A DNA stretch of 64,000 nucleotides from Temperatibacter marinus (lineage in GTDB: Bacteria; Pseudomonadota; Alphaproteobacteria; Sphingomonadales; Kordiimonadaceae), in assembly GCF_031598375.1 (NCBI RefSeq), contig NZ_CP123872.1:2600501-2664500 (forward strand), in the 5' to 3' direction. The notes beneath the pieces are model-generated. The model made no database searches and was not told where the DNA came from. It was given only the letters and a program-made list of their open reading frames with translations. Positions 37,372 to 45,652 of the stretch are shown here, in pieces. The position numbers and the translations under genes were made by a program. How positions within the stretch are numbered: the stretch's first letter is position 1; each line of letters opens with the position of its first letter.

Positions 37372-38091
37372 ATGAATAACAATGAGTTAAATAGTCATAT
37401 TCATGTAGTAACATCTAAAATCAATGACAATAAACTTGAGAATAACATCTATGACACAGCTCTAAAAGATACCCAAGATGTCGCCATAACCCAACTAAAT
37501 CCTAGATCCTTTGAAGCAGGGACCACTACGAATGTGGTTTGCTTTCTAGCCGACGGTTTACCTGCAGAACCAAGTTCTCTTCGTGTATTAAGCGGTACTT
37601 TCACGTCACTCGATACTGGTCAAGTCTATCCAACAGAAGGCGTTCTGATTAGTGACCCTGAAGAGTATAGTCAGTTTGATGTTCTATCGTCCCCATTACC
37701 TCTAGGAGATTATACTATTTCGATCCTTCTAGGACCAACTGGTAAGGGAAAAACAAAATACCGTCTTACATCGACTAACTTTGTGTCAGTAACACCCGAA
37801 ATTCCCATTCGTATTTCTACAATAACGCCCAATACAGTCACTCAAACCTCCTTAAAAGAGACAAATTTTCTCATTAACGGGCTTAATTTGGATAAAATCC
37901 AAACATCCATAGGGTTTTATCTAACTAATCCAGCCTATAAATTTCAATTTGTTGGTCCGTTAACAGCAAAATCTTCACGTGTTCGCTATGCAAGTGCTTT
38001 AACACCTGAGCCCGGTACATATCGTGTGCTTGCGCGGAATAGGGACGGGAATATTGTCTATTCAATCAGCAATATGACAATTACTGAGTAA
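37372..38091 (+). CDS. Two-domain IPT/TIG-like protein, paralogue 2
   Basis: 239 residues with the same layout as the preceding gene. A hydrophilic N-terminus without signal peptide is followed by an Ig-like domain (ITQLNPRSFEAG) and a TIG-like domain (RISTITPNTVTQT). Close to half the aligned positions are identical by eye, including GFYL, LLGP, YRLTS and GTYRVLA. An AAGGA ribosome-binding site lies ahead of the ATG and the gap to its twin is 57 bp. A tandem duplication followed by divergence is clear. Last intact gene of the cassette. Confidence 0.75.
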   Translation: MNNNELNSHIHVVTSKINDNKLENNIYDTALKDTQDVAITQLNPRSFEAGTTTNVVCFLADGLPAEPSSLRVLSGTFTSLDTGQVYPTEGVLISDPEEYSQFDVLSSPLPLGDYTISILLGPTGKGKTKYRLTSTNFVSVTPEIPIRISTITPNTVTQTSLKETNFLINGLNLDKIQTSIGFYLTNPAYKFQFVGPLTAKSSRVRYASALTPEPGTYRVLARNRDGNIVYSISNMTITE

Positions 38092-38117
38092 CGATAGCTC
38101 TTTTAAGGACGGCCTCA

Positions 38118-38277
38118 CTAGAGGTAGCCCAACCTGAGTAAAACAATCATAAATATTATGAAGATAAGGAAGAGGGTCATAAATCCAATTAAGTAGAGTT
38201 CTATATCTTCAGCAAATGATTGTATTTCAGGGAATATAATTTTCTCAGGTAGTTCGTATATCTTGAGATACTATCAT
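38118..38277 (-). pseudogene. Possible frameshifted small membrane protein
   Basis: On the minus strand an open frame from 38270 to the TAG at 38118 encodes an acidic amphipathic stretch (FPEIQSFAEDIELYLIGF) and then a hydrophobic helix (LFLIFIIFMIVLL). It looks like real protein but has no start codon before an internal ATG. An ATG at 38277 lies in another frame and meets a stop after 10 codons. One frameshift near 38265 would join them into a ~52-residue protein. There is no ribosome-binding site, so this is tentative. Confidence 0.3.
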
Positions 38278-38380
38278 TGCTATTCAGACGTACATTTTGT
38301 GTTTTACACCTTTTTCCATTAGTAAATCTATGGACTTTAAAAATAATCTTAGCATACATTTTCTATATTAGGAAAATCCC

Positions 38381-38536
38381 GTGGCGCTTAATATGTTTCA
38401 AAGTGAACAGCCTGGGACCGTGCTTAGGGATGTGAGTTACAGCCCGATCAATTCTACGAGGAGTATTTTTGGAACTATGGCGCGAGGGGTGGATCAATAT
38501 ACTAAGATAGGGTACTTCCATGAGGAACTAGAATAG
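38381..38536 (+). CDS. Possible 51-residue protein
   Basis: GTG-started frame with GGAAAA a few bases upstream, encoding a soluble peptide beginning MALNMFQSEQPGTVLRDVSY and ending in YFHEELE. Amino-acid composition is protein-like, with no signal peptide. No terminator and no recognisable family. It could be a chance frame or a remnant. Confidence 0.3.
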   Translation: MALNMFQSEQPGTVLRDVSYSPINSTRSIFGTMARGVDQYTKIGYFHEELE

Positions 38537-38689
38537 GAATGTATTAAATCGCATAATTTATATTATGGGAAATTATGGATTTGCATATTCTTATATATAT
38601 TACAATAAGCTAGTTCCAACTATTAAGTATATTGCACCTTACGGCAACACAGTTTACGATCTCTTTATACAGCTTATGGAGATCGTAAC

Positions 38690-38929
38690 ATGGATGCTTA
38701 TTTACTTTTTATAATTGCTGCACTGTTGCTAAGCGCGAATATCTTACTCGCCCTGATAATCTATTTATTTCTACGTAAAGAAAATAGATACGACTCGCCG
38801 ACCTTTGAAGAAATGCGATTAAACACGCATCTAACGGAACGCATGATGAATATGACCAAAGAGCAATTGGCAGTAATAGCCGAGACACTTGAGACCTTGC
38901 AAAGCTCTAATGAGAAATTCGAACCATAA
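38690..38929 (+). CDS. Small single-pass membrane protein, unknown
   Basis: 79 residues. A hydrophobic helix (~4-29) with the N-terminus outside by charge bias is followed by basic residues and a helical, charged cytoplasmic tail (~35-75) likely to form a short coiled coil. TGGAG lies 8 nt before the ATG. It stands alone between the low-coding region and the convergent dUTPase gene. No family recognised. Confidence 0.6.
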   Translation: MDAYLLFIIAALLLSANILLALIIYLFLRKENRYDSPTFEEMRLNTHLTERMMNMTKEQLAVIAETLETLQSSNEKFEP

Positions 38930-39041
38930 AAGATGCTCACGAACCATGTGAGATACTTACCCTGGTAAAATCTGACGTCTTAGAACCACAGTCACCCGTT
39001 ATTTCGCAACCCAAAATTACTTCTCTCTCTAACCATATATT

Positions 39042-39671
39042 TTATGATTTGGGATATATAGCTTCTAAGCCGGCATAGATAAGCTCAATAAAGTCGACTT
39101 GATCCGGCGAGATCTTTTTGGCGATGTCCATGAGATGCTCGTTATCTTCCTTGCCGTCAAATACTTTATGATAGACAATATTCGGATCTTTATAGCCTTT
39201 GTCTTGACGAAAGCTATTCAAAACATTCTTACAGACGTAAAGTTTGAACAAGTCATCAAGTGTCATTTCAACGCTATACATAGTTTGAAAAAATGCGGCT
39301 GCATCAAATCCCATGGAGACAAGTGTTCTACGCGCAAGTTCTTCAACAGCAAGCAAAGGGGCTTGGTCATCCCCTTTAAAGTCACTCCAGGCCTTCATAA
39401 GGTAGTCAGAGACTTCTTCTGAATTACCATGTTTTTCAAGTAAGTCACTGAGCGCAAAATGAAAAATGTCAACAAGTTCCAATTGAACCTGCTCTAGGTC
39501 CATCGTGCCTGACTTCCACCATTTATAGTGAATATGGTCCATCATTTCAGCGGCTTCAATCCAGATAGCTCGATACCATTCATTCCCATTTTGTCGCCAG
39601 CTTTTGCTGATTTTACTATTAATTTGATCTTGCAGATCAGCCATGGTCTTAAATTGTTCAACTGCGCTCAT
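39042..39671 (-). CDS. Dimeric dUTPase (dUTP diphosphatase, all-alpha type)
   Basis: 209 residues from the ATG at 39671 (MSAVEQFKTM), which has AGGG about 9 nt upstream. The frame is open to 39725, but the added residues do not look native. It belongs to the all-alpha NTP pyrophosphatase superfamily, dimeric dUTPase (Pfam dUTPase_2). Metal-binding helices read EWYRAIWIEAAEMMDH and QLELVDIFHF (E-x2-E / E-x2-D type). It keeps uracil out of DNA by converting dUTP to dUMP. This type is best known from kinetoplastids, phages and some bacteria, and is unrelated to trimeric Dut. Confidence 0.85.
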   Translation of the reverse strand: MSAVEQFKTMADLQDQINSKISKSWRQNGNEWYRAIWIEAAEMMDHIHYKWWKSGTMDLEQVQLELVDIFHFALSDLLEKHGNSEEVSDYLMKAWSDFKGDDQAPLLAVEELARRTLVSMGFDAAAFFQTMYSVEMTLDDLFKLYVCKNVLNSFRQDKGYKDPNIVYHKVFDGKEDNEHLMDIAKKISPDQVDFIELIYAGLEAIYPKS

Positions 39672-39837
39672 CGTAATAACCCTACCCTTATTAAACATTA
39701 TAGTTTCTGTATAAATCATTCTCAAAAAAAGAAGAAATCATTCTTTTATAAATTTGAATATTATGGGGATGTAAATGAGTTTCATACACACTATGACATT
39801 CACAGCGGCAATCTCATTTCCTCTGAATCCAACTGGT

Positions 39838-40656
39838 TTAGGGGCGCAGATATAAGTAATTTTTCTTTATTTCTATGGAACTATATTGATTTAGCAAAGT
39901 ATTGCCAAGCAATGACCCAGACATCTCACTACCATTGATGGTAATCGGTACATCGTAATAAGTCATCTGGCCCACTTTTATGACTTTGGCACGTGTTCTA
40001 GCAAATTTGACGCGTCCGTTTGCTGTATCTGCATAACGATCATAAACAAGTGAATTCAAGTTAATTCCGATAGCCTCAGCATCTTGAGGGCTTAGAACGA
40101 TATTAGAAGCCCCTGTATCAACCATCATTCTCAGGGGTTGCCCATTAATTGATAATTTAACCCAAAAGTGACCATCTATGGATCTTTGTATCACCAATGT
40201 GCCATCCTCTCGGGATACCCCAGATGGATCAACGGCACTCATAAATCTTCCAGAGAAATCAGATTGATAGACATAAAACATACTGAGACCTCCGATAATA
40301 AGGATCCATATGCCCAAACTTTTCATAACCCTAAACAAACTTGACCGTGACCAATAGACAGCGACCCCTCCAAAAATGGCTGCTACAAGAATGCCGCGCC
40401 ATAAATATGAATCGTATAAATTGGTTTCAGGAAACACGAGCGCTAATCCCCCGATTAAGAGCGAGAGTGCGATCAAAAAAACAAGAAGCCGTCCCAAATT
40501 GCCTCCTTGCGCACGAGACTCATGATCCTGCCTAAAGCCATCTGTTTTTCTGGAATAATGTAAATCTTGAGGCTTAAGTCCCTCACGCATATCATCCCAA
40601 TCAGCAGAATTCTGCGGATTATCCTCTTGTGGATCCCATGGGCTTTTTTGCGTCAT
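39838..40656 (-). CDS. Membrane-anchored retropepsin-like aspartic protease (TIGR02281 type)
   Basis: 272 residues. A polar N-terminal ~50 is followed by two or three hydrophobic segments (~52-68, 83-99, 111-128) and a periplasmic clan AA aspartic protease domain (~150-272). The catalytic motif VDTGASN and the C-terminal LLGNTLLNQY strand are visible. Members act as dimers like retroviral proteases. No substrate is known. It lies downstream of the MBL-fold gene on the same strand with a 60-bp gap. Confidence 0.88.
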   Translation of the reverse strand: MTQKSPWDPQEDNPQNSADWDDMREGLKPQDLHYSRKTDGFRQDHESRAQGGNLGRLLVFLIALSLLIGGLALVFPETNLYDSYLWRGILVAAIFGGVAVYWSRSSLFRVMKSLGIWILIIGGLSMFYVYQSDFSGRFMSAVDPSGVSREDGTLVIQRSIDGHFWVKLSINGQPLRMMVDTGASNIVLSPQDAEAIGINLNSLVYDRYADTANGRVKFARTRAKVIKVGQMTYYDVPITINGSEMSGSLLGNTLLNQYSSIEIKKNYLYLRP

Positions 40657-40716
40657 TTACATTCCTTATGGTTAACAGTCTAATGTAAAAAAGAACGAAG
40701 GCAAATAGTCTAATGA

Positions 40717-41487
40717 CTATATGGTAATTTTAAGGCCGTCAAAAGCAGGAAATATGCCTTTAGGCAAAGTTTTCATAAGAGATTGATAGTCCATATCACC
40801 TGTCATGTGTGTGAGAAAAGCTTGCTCAGGACCAACACGATCTATCCATTCTAGTGTTTGCGAGAGATGACTATGGGTAGGATGTGGGTCTGGCCGCAGT
40901 GCATCAACAACCCATGTTTTAACGCCTTCTAAAGCTTCAAAAGAAGATTCGGGCAGCGCATTTAGGTCTGTGGAATAGGCGAAGTCACCTATGCGAAAGC
41001 CAAGACTCTTAATTCGTCCATGAATTTGCTCAAAAGCTAATATCGTTATATCTTTGATTTTAAACTGTTTATTACAAGTAATACCTCGTGATTCGCATAT
41101 CGCAGGATAGCCTCCCTTCCCTTCAAAGGCATAAGAGAACCGATCCGTGATAATGTCTTTAGTCACGTCATTCATATAGACAGGAATGGTGGATTTTTTT
41201 GCGTAGGCATAGCCTCGCACATCGTCAAGGCCGTGAGTATGGTCCGCATGATCATGTGTCAGTAATACGGCTGTCAAGTGTTGAAGGCCCGCTGTTAAGG
41301 CCTGTTGATGAAAATCGGGTGTTGTGTCAATAACGATGGACGTATCACCCTTTTGAATGAGTATACTTGCCCGCATACGTCTATTGTAGGGTTCCTTTGG
41401 ATCGCATAGACCCCAATCTTCTGGCAAAGCAGGAACGCCTCTAGATGTACCGCAGCCTAAGATAGTCACAGTGGTTGGATCGCTCAT
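40717..41487 (-). CDS. Metallo-beta-lactamase-fold hydrolase (PhnP-like)
   Basis: A 256-residue MBL-fold enzyme. The family start GCGTSRGVP and the metal site HDHADHTHG are intact, with further histidines in STDLNALP-following and HLTHMTGD-like segments. PhnP relatives are phosphodiesterases. Here the gene overlaps the end of tatD by 4 bp, the usual alphaproteobacterial tatD-MBL pair. The true substrate is not known. Confidence 0.9.
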   Translation of the reverse strand: MSDPTTVTILGCGTSRGVPALPEDWGLCDPKEPYNRRMRASILIQKGDTSIVIDTTPDFHQQALTAGLQHLTAVLLTHDHADHTHGLDDVRGYAYAKKSTIPVYMNDVTKDIITDRFSYAFEGKGGYPAICESRGITCNKQFKIKDITILAFEQIHGRIKSLGFRIGDFAYSTDLNALPESSFEALEGVKTWVVDALRPDPHPTHSHLSQTLEWIDRVGPEQAFLTHMTGDMDYQSLMKTLPKGIFPAFDGLKITI

Positions 41488-42311
41488 CCGGTGGCCTCAG
41501 TCCAGCTAGCAGGCGCTTTCACCTTGCGAAACAAGGTAAAATAATTACTTGAAGTAATCTCCATAAAGTCTTGATAATCAATACCTTTTAAGTCTGCGAG
41601 GAATTTTGCTGTATCCGCAGCAAAGGCAGGTTCACACTTTTTACCTCGGTGCGGTATTGGCGCTAGGAAAGGAGCATCAGTCTCTACAAGCAATCGATCA
41701 AGCGGGATCGTTTTAACAACCTCTCGTAATTCTCCTGCATTTTTAAAGGTGACAATGCCAGAAATAGAGATAGACATCCCGAGATCAAGCGCCGCATCTG
41801 CAAGGGACTGTGTCGCAGTAAAACAGTGAATAAGACCAGGTACCGCCCCCCCTGCTTTACTCTCCTCTTGCAGAATTGAAATACAGTCCGCATCCGCATC
41901 TCGTGTGTGGATAATAATTGGCAATCCTGTTTGTTGACTGGCCCTGATATGCGTTCGGAAATTGTCCTGCTGCATTTCACGAGGGGCATTGTCATAAAAA
42001 TAATCCAGTCCCGTTTCGCCAATGCCCACAATTTTCGGATGCTTAGAAAGTTCTAGTAATGTTTCGAGCTTAATATCGGGTTCTTCTTCTGCCTGATGGG
42101 GATGAATTCCGACAGTGCCAAAAATATGATCATGGCTTTCCACCAAGTGAATAATCTCAGGATATTCCTTAATCTTAGTATTAATAGCCATCAAGCAGCC
42201 AATGCCAGCTTCTTTTGCATTTGCTAAAACTTCTTCTAATCGCTCACTCAGGCCGCCGTAATTTAAATGACAATGACTGTCGACTAGATAACCATATTTT
42301 TGCTTTGACAT
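41484..42311 (-). CDS. TatD-family metal-dependent deoxyribonuclease
   Basis: A 275-residue TIM-barrel hydrolase of the TatD family (YcfH/TatD). Visible metal ligands are DSHCHL at the start, GIGETGLDY, IHTRDAD, IHCFT and VETDAPFLAP. These enzymes act as 3'-5' exonucleases or D-aminoacyl hydrolases. The gene follows metG on the same strand with a 23-bp gap and overlaps the MBL-fold gene. Confidence 0.94.
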   Translation of the reverse strand: MSKQKYGYLVDSHCHLNYGGLSERLEEVLANAKEAGIGCLMAINTKIKEYPEIIHLVESHDHIFGTVGIHPHQAEEEPDIKLETLLELSKHPKIVGIGETGLDYFYDNAPREMQQDNFRTHIRASQQTGLPIIIHTRDADADCISILQEESKAGGAVPGLIHCFTATQSLADAALDLGMSISISGIVTFKNAGELREVVKTIPLDRLLVETDAPFLAPIPHRGKKCEPAFAADTAKFLADLKGIDYQDFMEITSSNYFTLFRKVKAPASWTEATG

Positions 42312-42334
42312 AGTAACTCTCTTGACCCTCTAAA

Positions 42335-43882
42335 TTACTCTTCAGCAGGCAATTCAAAGCGAGGATAAACACCTTCAGGTTTGGGAATAGCTGTACCAGC
42401 TTGCATCCGGCCTTTTACACCCAGTTGATCAAAACCACGCTCTGAGACGGACATTTGGTCCAACATTTTAGCACAACTATCTGGCATGATCGGCTGCATA
42501 AGGATTGAAAGCTGACGGACTGCCTCAACACAAATATAAAGAACTGTTTCCATACGCTGAGGATCTGCTTTCTTTAATTTCCAAGGCTCTTGGGTAGAAA
42601 TATACCCATCTGCTGCGGTCACTTGTTTCCACAACGCATCAAAAGCCTTATGAAAGGCCTGATTGTCCATATGTTCTGTCATTTCAGCCAGAACAGAATC
42701 AAGGCCTTCAAGAAATGCTTTATCTTCATCAGTAAACTCGCCTGGCTGCGGTACTTTTCCGTCACAATTCTTATGAACCATGGAAAGGCTGCGCTGGGCA
42801 AAATTACCAATACCATTGGCAAGAGCCGCGTTAGACCTGTTTACAAAACTTTGACGAGAGAAATCCCCATCATTTCCAAAAGGTACCTCATGTAGGAGAA
42901 AATAACGCACTGCATCCAGAGAATAACTGTCAATTAACTCAAAAGGATCAATGACATTTCCTAAAGATTTAGAGATCTTTTGACCTTCATTAGTCCACCA
43001 ACCATGTGCAAAGACACGTTTAGGCAAAGGCAAATCAGCAGCCATAAGAAAAGCTGGCCAATAGACTGCATGAAACCGAAGAATATCTTTGCCAACCATA
43101 TGAACGTCAGCCGGCCAAAAGGCTTTATAATCCTCATTCTCCATATCTGGATAGCCGATGGCCGTTAGATAATTAGTCAATGCATCAATCCAGACATACA
43201 TAATATGTTTGTCGTTTCCAGGAACAGGAACGCCCCAACTGAAGGTTGTGCGTGAGATTGAGAGATCTTCTAGACCGCCTTTAACAAAGCTTTTTACTTC
43301 ATTGAGACGTGATTTGGGCTGCACAGCACCTTCGCTTGTCTCGTACCACTCAATCAATTGATCTTCAAAAGCTGAGAGTTTGAAAAAATAACTTGGCTCT
43401 TCAACCCATTCTACAGGGGCGCCTGTGGGGGCTAGTTTTTCACTGCCCTCCCCCTCTATAAGCTCTTTTTCTGCATAAAATGCTTCGTCTCGCACACTGT
43501 ACCAGCCAGCATAGCTGTCCGCATAGATGAAACCCTTTTCCTCAAGAGTTTTCCATAGATGCTGTACTGCTTTTTTATGACGGTCTTCGGTTGTACGGAT
43601 AAATTGGTCGTTTGAGAAATTCATTGCCGAAGCAAGCTCATTAAAACGCGAAGAAACATTATCACAAAATTCTTGCGGAGGGATCTCTGCTGCGAGAGCA
43701 GATTTTTCTACTTTTTGGCCATGTTCATCTGTGCCTGTTAAAAACATCACATTATAGCCGCTTAATCGTTTAAATCGGGCTAAAACGTCGCAAGCAAGTG
43801 TTGTGTAGGCATGGCCAATGTGAGGAACATCGTTCACATAATAAATTGGCGTGGTAATATAGAAATTCTTCTGGTCTGACAT
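42335..43882 (-). CDS. metG: Methionyl-tRNA synthetase
   Basis: A 515-residue class I synthetase. The HIGH motif is in YYVNDVPHIGHAY, GTDEHGQKVEKSA follows, and the KMSKS-type motif is KISKSLGN. An anticodon-binding helical domain fills the last ~150 residues. It is the short form, without the C-terminal tRNA-binding EMAP domain and without the zinc cysteines, as is common in alphaproteobacteria. It lies between holB and tatD in the mltB-to-MBL operon. Confidence 0.97.
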   Translation of the reverse strand: MSDQKNFYITTPIYYVNDVPHIGHAYTTLACDVLARFKRLSGYNVMFLTGTDEHGQKVEKSALAAEIPPQEFCDNVSSRFNELASAMNFSNDQFIRTTEDRHKKAVQHLWKTLEEKGFIYADSYAGWYSVRDEAFYAEKELIEGEGSEKLAPTGAPVEWVEEPSYFFKLSAFEDQLIEWYETSEGAVQPKSRLNEVKSFVKGGLEDLSISRTTFSWGVPVPGNDKHIMYVWIDALTNYLTAIGYPDMENEDYKAFWPADVHMVGKDILRFHAVYWPAFLMAADLPLPKRVFAHGWWTNEGQKISKSLGNVIDPFELIDSYSLDAVRYFLLHEVPFGNDGDFSRQSFVNRSNAALANGIGNFAQRSLSMVHKNCDGKVPQPGEFTDEDKAFLEGLDSVLAEMTEHMDNQAFHKAFDALWKQVTAADGYISTQEPWKLKKADPQRMETVLYICVEAVRQLSILMQPIMPDSCAKMLDQMSVSERGFDQLGVKGRMQAGTAIPKPEGVYPRFELPAEE

Positions 43883-43902
43883 TTGTTGTTCCCACTCACA
43901 GG

Positions 43903-45015
43903 TTAACGGGAAACAAGAGCCGCCATTTGTGAGAAAATATTCAAAATTACTTGTTTACGGTCAAGATTCACACGACTGGCTCGACCGATTAATTCGATTG
44001 TCTTTTCCCACAGGTCTAACTGCTGATCAAGTGTTGATTTACTTGATATGTCATGAAAAATAGCGATTTCATTAGATGAAACCGGTGTCACCTCTTCACC
44101 TGTCGCCATATAGCGGAGCAATCGCTGCCGGATGAAATATAAAAGATCCACAAAAAGATGATAGTCTGCGTCTGCTTTCACGCTTGCCAACTTTTCGGCA
44201 AATTTATGCAGTGCTGGTACATCTATACGAGGAAACTGGCCAAGAATATTCATAATGTCTTGATAGAGCGAGAGAGCATTCGATGCGGCATAACTACAGG
44301 CTTGTCCTGGTGCACCTTCGCTGAGAACAGAGAGCGCGTTCATCTCCTCAACACTTAAACTCGGATATTTGCCTGCAAGGACGGCCTTAACACTCTCGAT
44401 GGGTAAAGGCTGTAACTTAAGAGCACGGCAACGACTGCGTATGGTAGGTAACAGCTTACCCGGAGAATGAGAGACAAGGAATAAAATCGTCTTAACAGGA
44501 GGTTCTTCTAGAAGCTTCAAAAGAGCATTAGCAGCAGAAACATTTAATTCATCAACAGAATCAATAATAGCAATTCTCCAACCCCCTTCGCTACTAGTCT
44601 GTGTTGATTGATTAATCAGAGCACGGATATCATCGATAACGATTTCCTTGCGCATCTTTCCGGTGTCTTTATTGGGACTTCTCATGATTTCATTTATATC
44701 TGAATGTGTACCTGCTAGGATACGAGTAACCGTATCATGATCAGCATCAACAGAAAGAGTTGAAAGCACCACAGGAGGAAGGGCATCCCCGAAAAGACTA
44801 TCGCCCCCCACCTTCTGCTGTCCGTGTACCATTAAGAATTTTGCTGCTCTCCAAGCAAAGCTAGATTTACCAACGCCTTTAGGCCCTGTTACGAGCCAAG
44901 CATGATGAAGACGGTCTTCATTAAATGCATCCAGAAATAGTCTTTCTGCCTCTTCATGTCCATTTAAGGACATTGTTCGACGCGGATGAAGTATGTCTTC
45001 TGGCGAATCTGTCAC
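43903..45015 (-). CDS. holB: DNA polymerase III delta' subunit
   Basis: 370 residues from the GTG at 45015, whose bases overlap the tmk stop (GTGA), with GGAG upstream. The frame is open to a TTG at 45042, but that would overlap tmk by 31 bp. It is an AAA+ clamp-loader subunit, with Walker A GPKGVGKSSF and the sensor segment TIRSRCRAL. It helps load the beta clamp. tmk-holB-metG-tatD is the standard order. Confidence 0.93.
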   Translation of the reverse strand: MTDSPEDILHPRRTMSLNGHEEAERLFLDAFNEDRLHHAWLVTGPKGVGKSSFAWRAAKFLMVHGQQKVGGDSLFGDALPPVVLSTLSVDADHDTVTRILAGTHSDINEIMRSPNKDTGKMRKEIVIDDIRALINQSTQTSSEGGWRIAIIDSVDELNVSAANALLKLLEEPPVKTILFLVSHSPGKLLPTIRSRCRALKLQPLPIESVKAVLAGKYPSLSVEEMNALSVLSEGAPGQACSYAASNALSLYQDIMNILGQFPRIDVPALHKFAEKLASVKADADYHLFVDLLYFIRQRLLRYMATGEEVTPVSSNEIAIFHDISSKSTLDQQLDLWEKTIELIGRASRVNLDRKQVILNIFSQMAALVSR

Positions 45016-45647
45016 GGCAATAGGGTCTCCACTTTTGACCAAATAACTTGCTGAATCTGATCAATTGACTGCGTTGCGTCAAGTGCCGTGCATCGGCTCT
45101 CTGCTTCAGCAATTTGTAGGTAGCCTTGACGGAGGTTCTCATGGAACTGACTACCTTTACGTTCAAATCGATCTTCACCGCTCGCTGTATCCGCTTCTCT
45201 TTTACCGGCACGGGCTAATCCAACAGCGGGTGGTAAATCAAAGACCAATGTTAAATCAGGCGCAAAGTTACCGAGAACTTCCTGTTGAATACGTCTAACT
45301 TTTTCTAAGCCCAATCCCCCTGCTATTCCTTGATACACTGCAGAGCTGTCATAAAAACGATCAGAGATAACCCACACACCTTTCTCAAGTGCTGGAAGAA
45401 TTAAGTTTTGAACATGCTCATAACGACCCGCAGTTATGATCAAGAGTTCAGCCATGGCTGACCAATCATCAAGGTCACCTTTTACGACCAAGTCTCTCAA
45501 CTTTTCTGCTGAAGGCGTACCGCCGGGCTCCCTCGTGACGAGAATCTGTACCCCATGATTTTCAAGCTTTTGCTGAAGAAGCTTAATCTGAGTGGTTTTC
45601 CCAGCCCCTTCTCCGCCTTCAAATGTGATGAATTTCCCTTTGTTCAT
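45012..45647 (-). CDS. tmk: Thymidylate kinase
   Basis: A 211-residue P-loop kinase that phosphorylates dTMP to dTDP. Motifs are the P-loop EGGEGAGKTTQ, the DRX-type ISDRFYDSS and the TREPGGTP segment. It overlaps holB by four bases and lies 5 bp after dac. It is full length. Confidence 0.96.
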   Translation of the reverse strand: MNKGKFITFEGGEGAGKTTQIKLLQQKLENHGVQILVTREPGGTPSAEKLRDLVVKGDLDDWSAMAELLIITAGRYEHVQNLILPALEKGVWVISDRFYDSSAVYQGIAGGLGLEKVRRIQQEVLGNFAPDLTLVFDLPPAVGLARAGKREADTASGEDRFERKGSQFHENLRQGYLQIAEAESRCTALDATQSIDQIQQVIWSKVETLLP

Positions 45648-45652
45648 TGGTT

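Larger units (their letters stand above)
38092..38689. other. About 600 bp of poorly coding DNA with possible small genes or remnants
   Basis: No ORF of normal size. It contains a minus-strand frame that looks like a broken small membrane protein (38118-38277) and a 51-codon plus-strand frame (38381-38536). Otherwise it is AT-rich, and no tRNA, IS end or integrase remnant was seen. Confidence 0.6.

Noticed and set aside
31708-38091. Prophage or insertion element carrying the unfamiliar cassette
   Set aside because: No integrase, transposase, terminal repeats, tRNA attachment site or phage structural genes could be seen at either side.
39528-39938. 136-residue plus-strand ORF across the dUTPase and protease genes
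   Set aside because: It overlaps two well-supported genes on the other strand and has no family-like sequence.
45013-45042. TTG start for holB at 45042
   Set aside because: It would overlap tmk by 31 bp, while the GTG at 45015 gives the common GTGA coupling and a better-placed GGAG.
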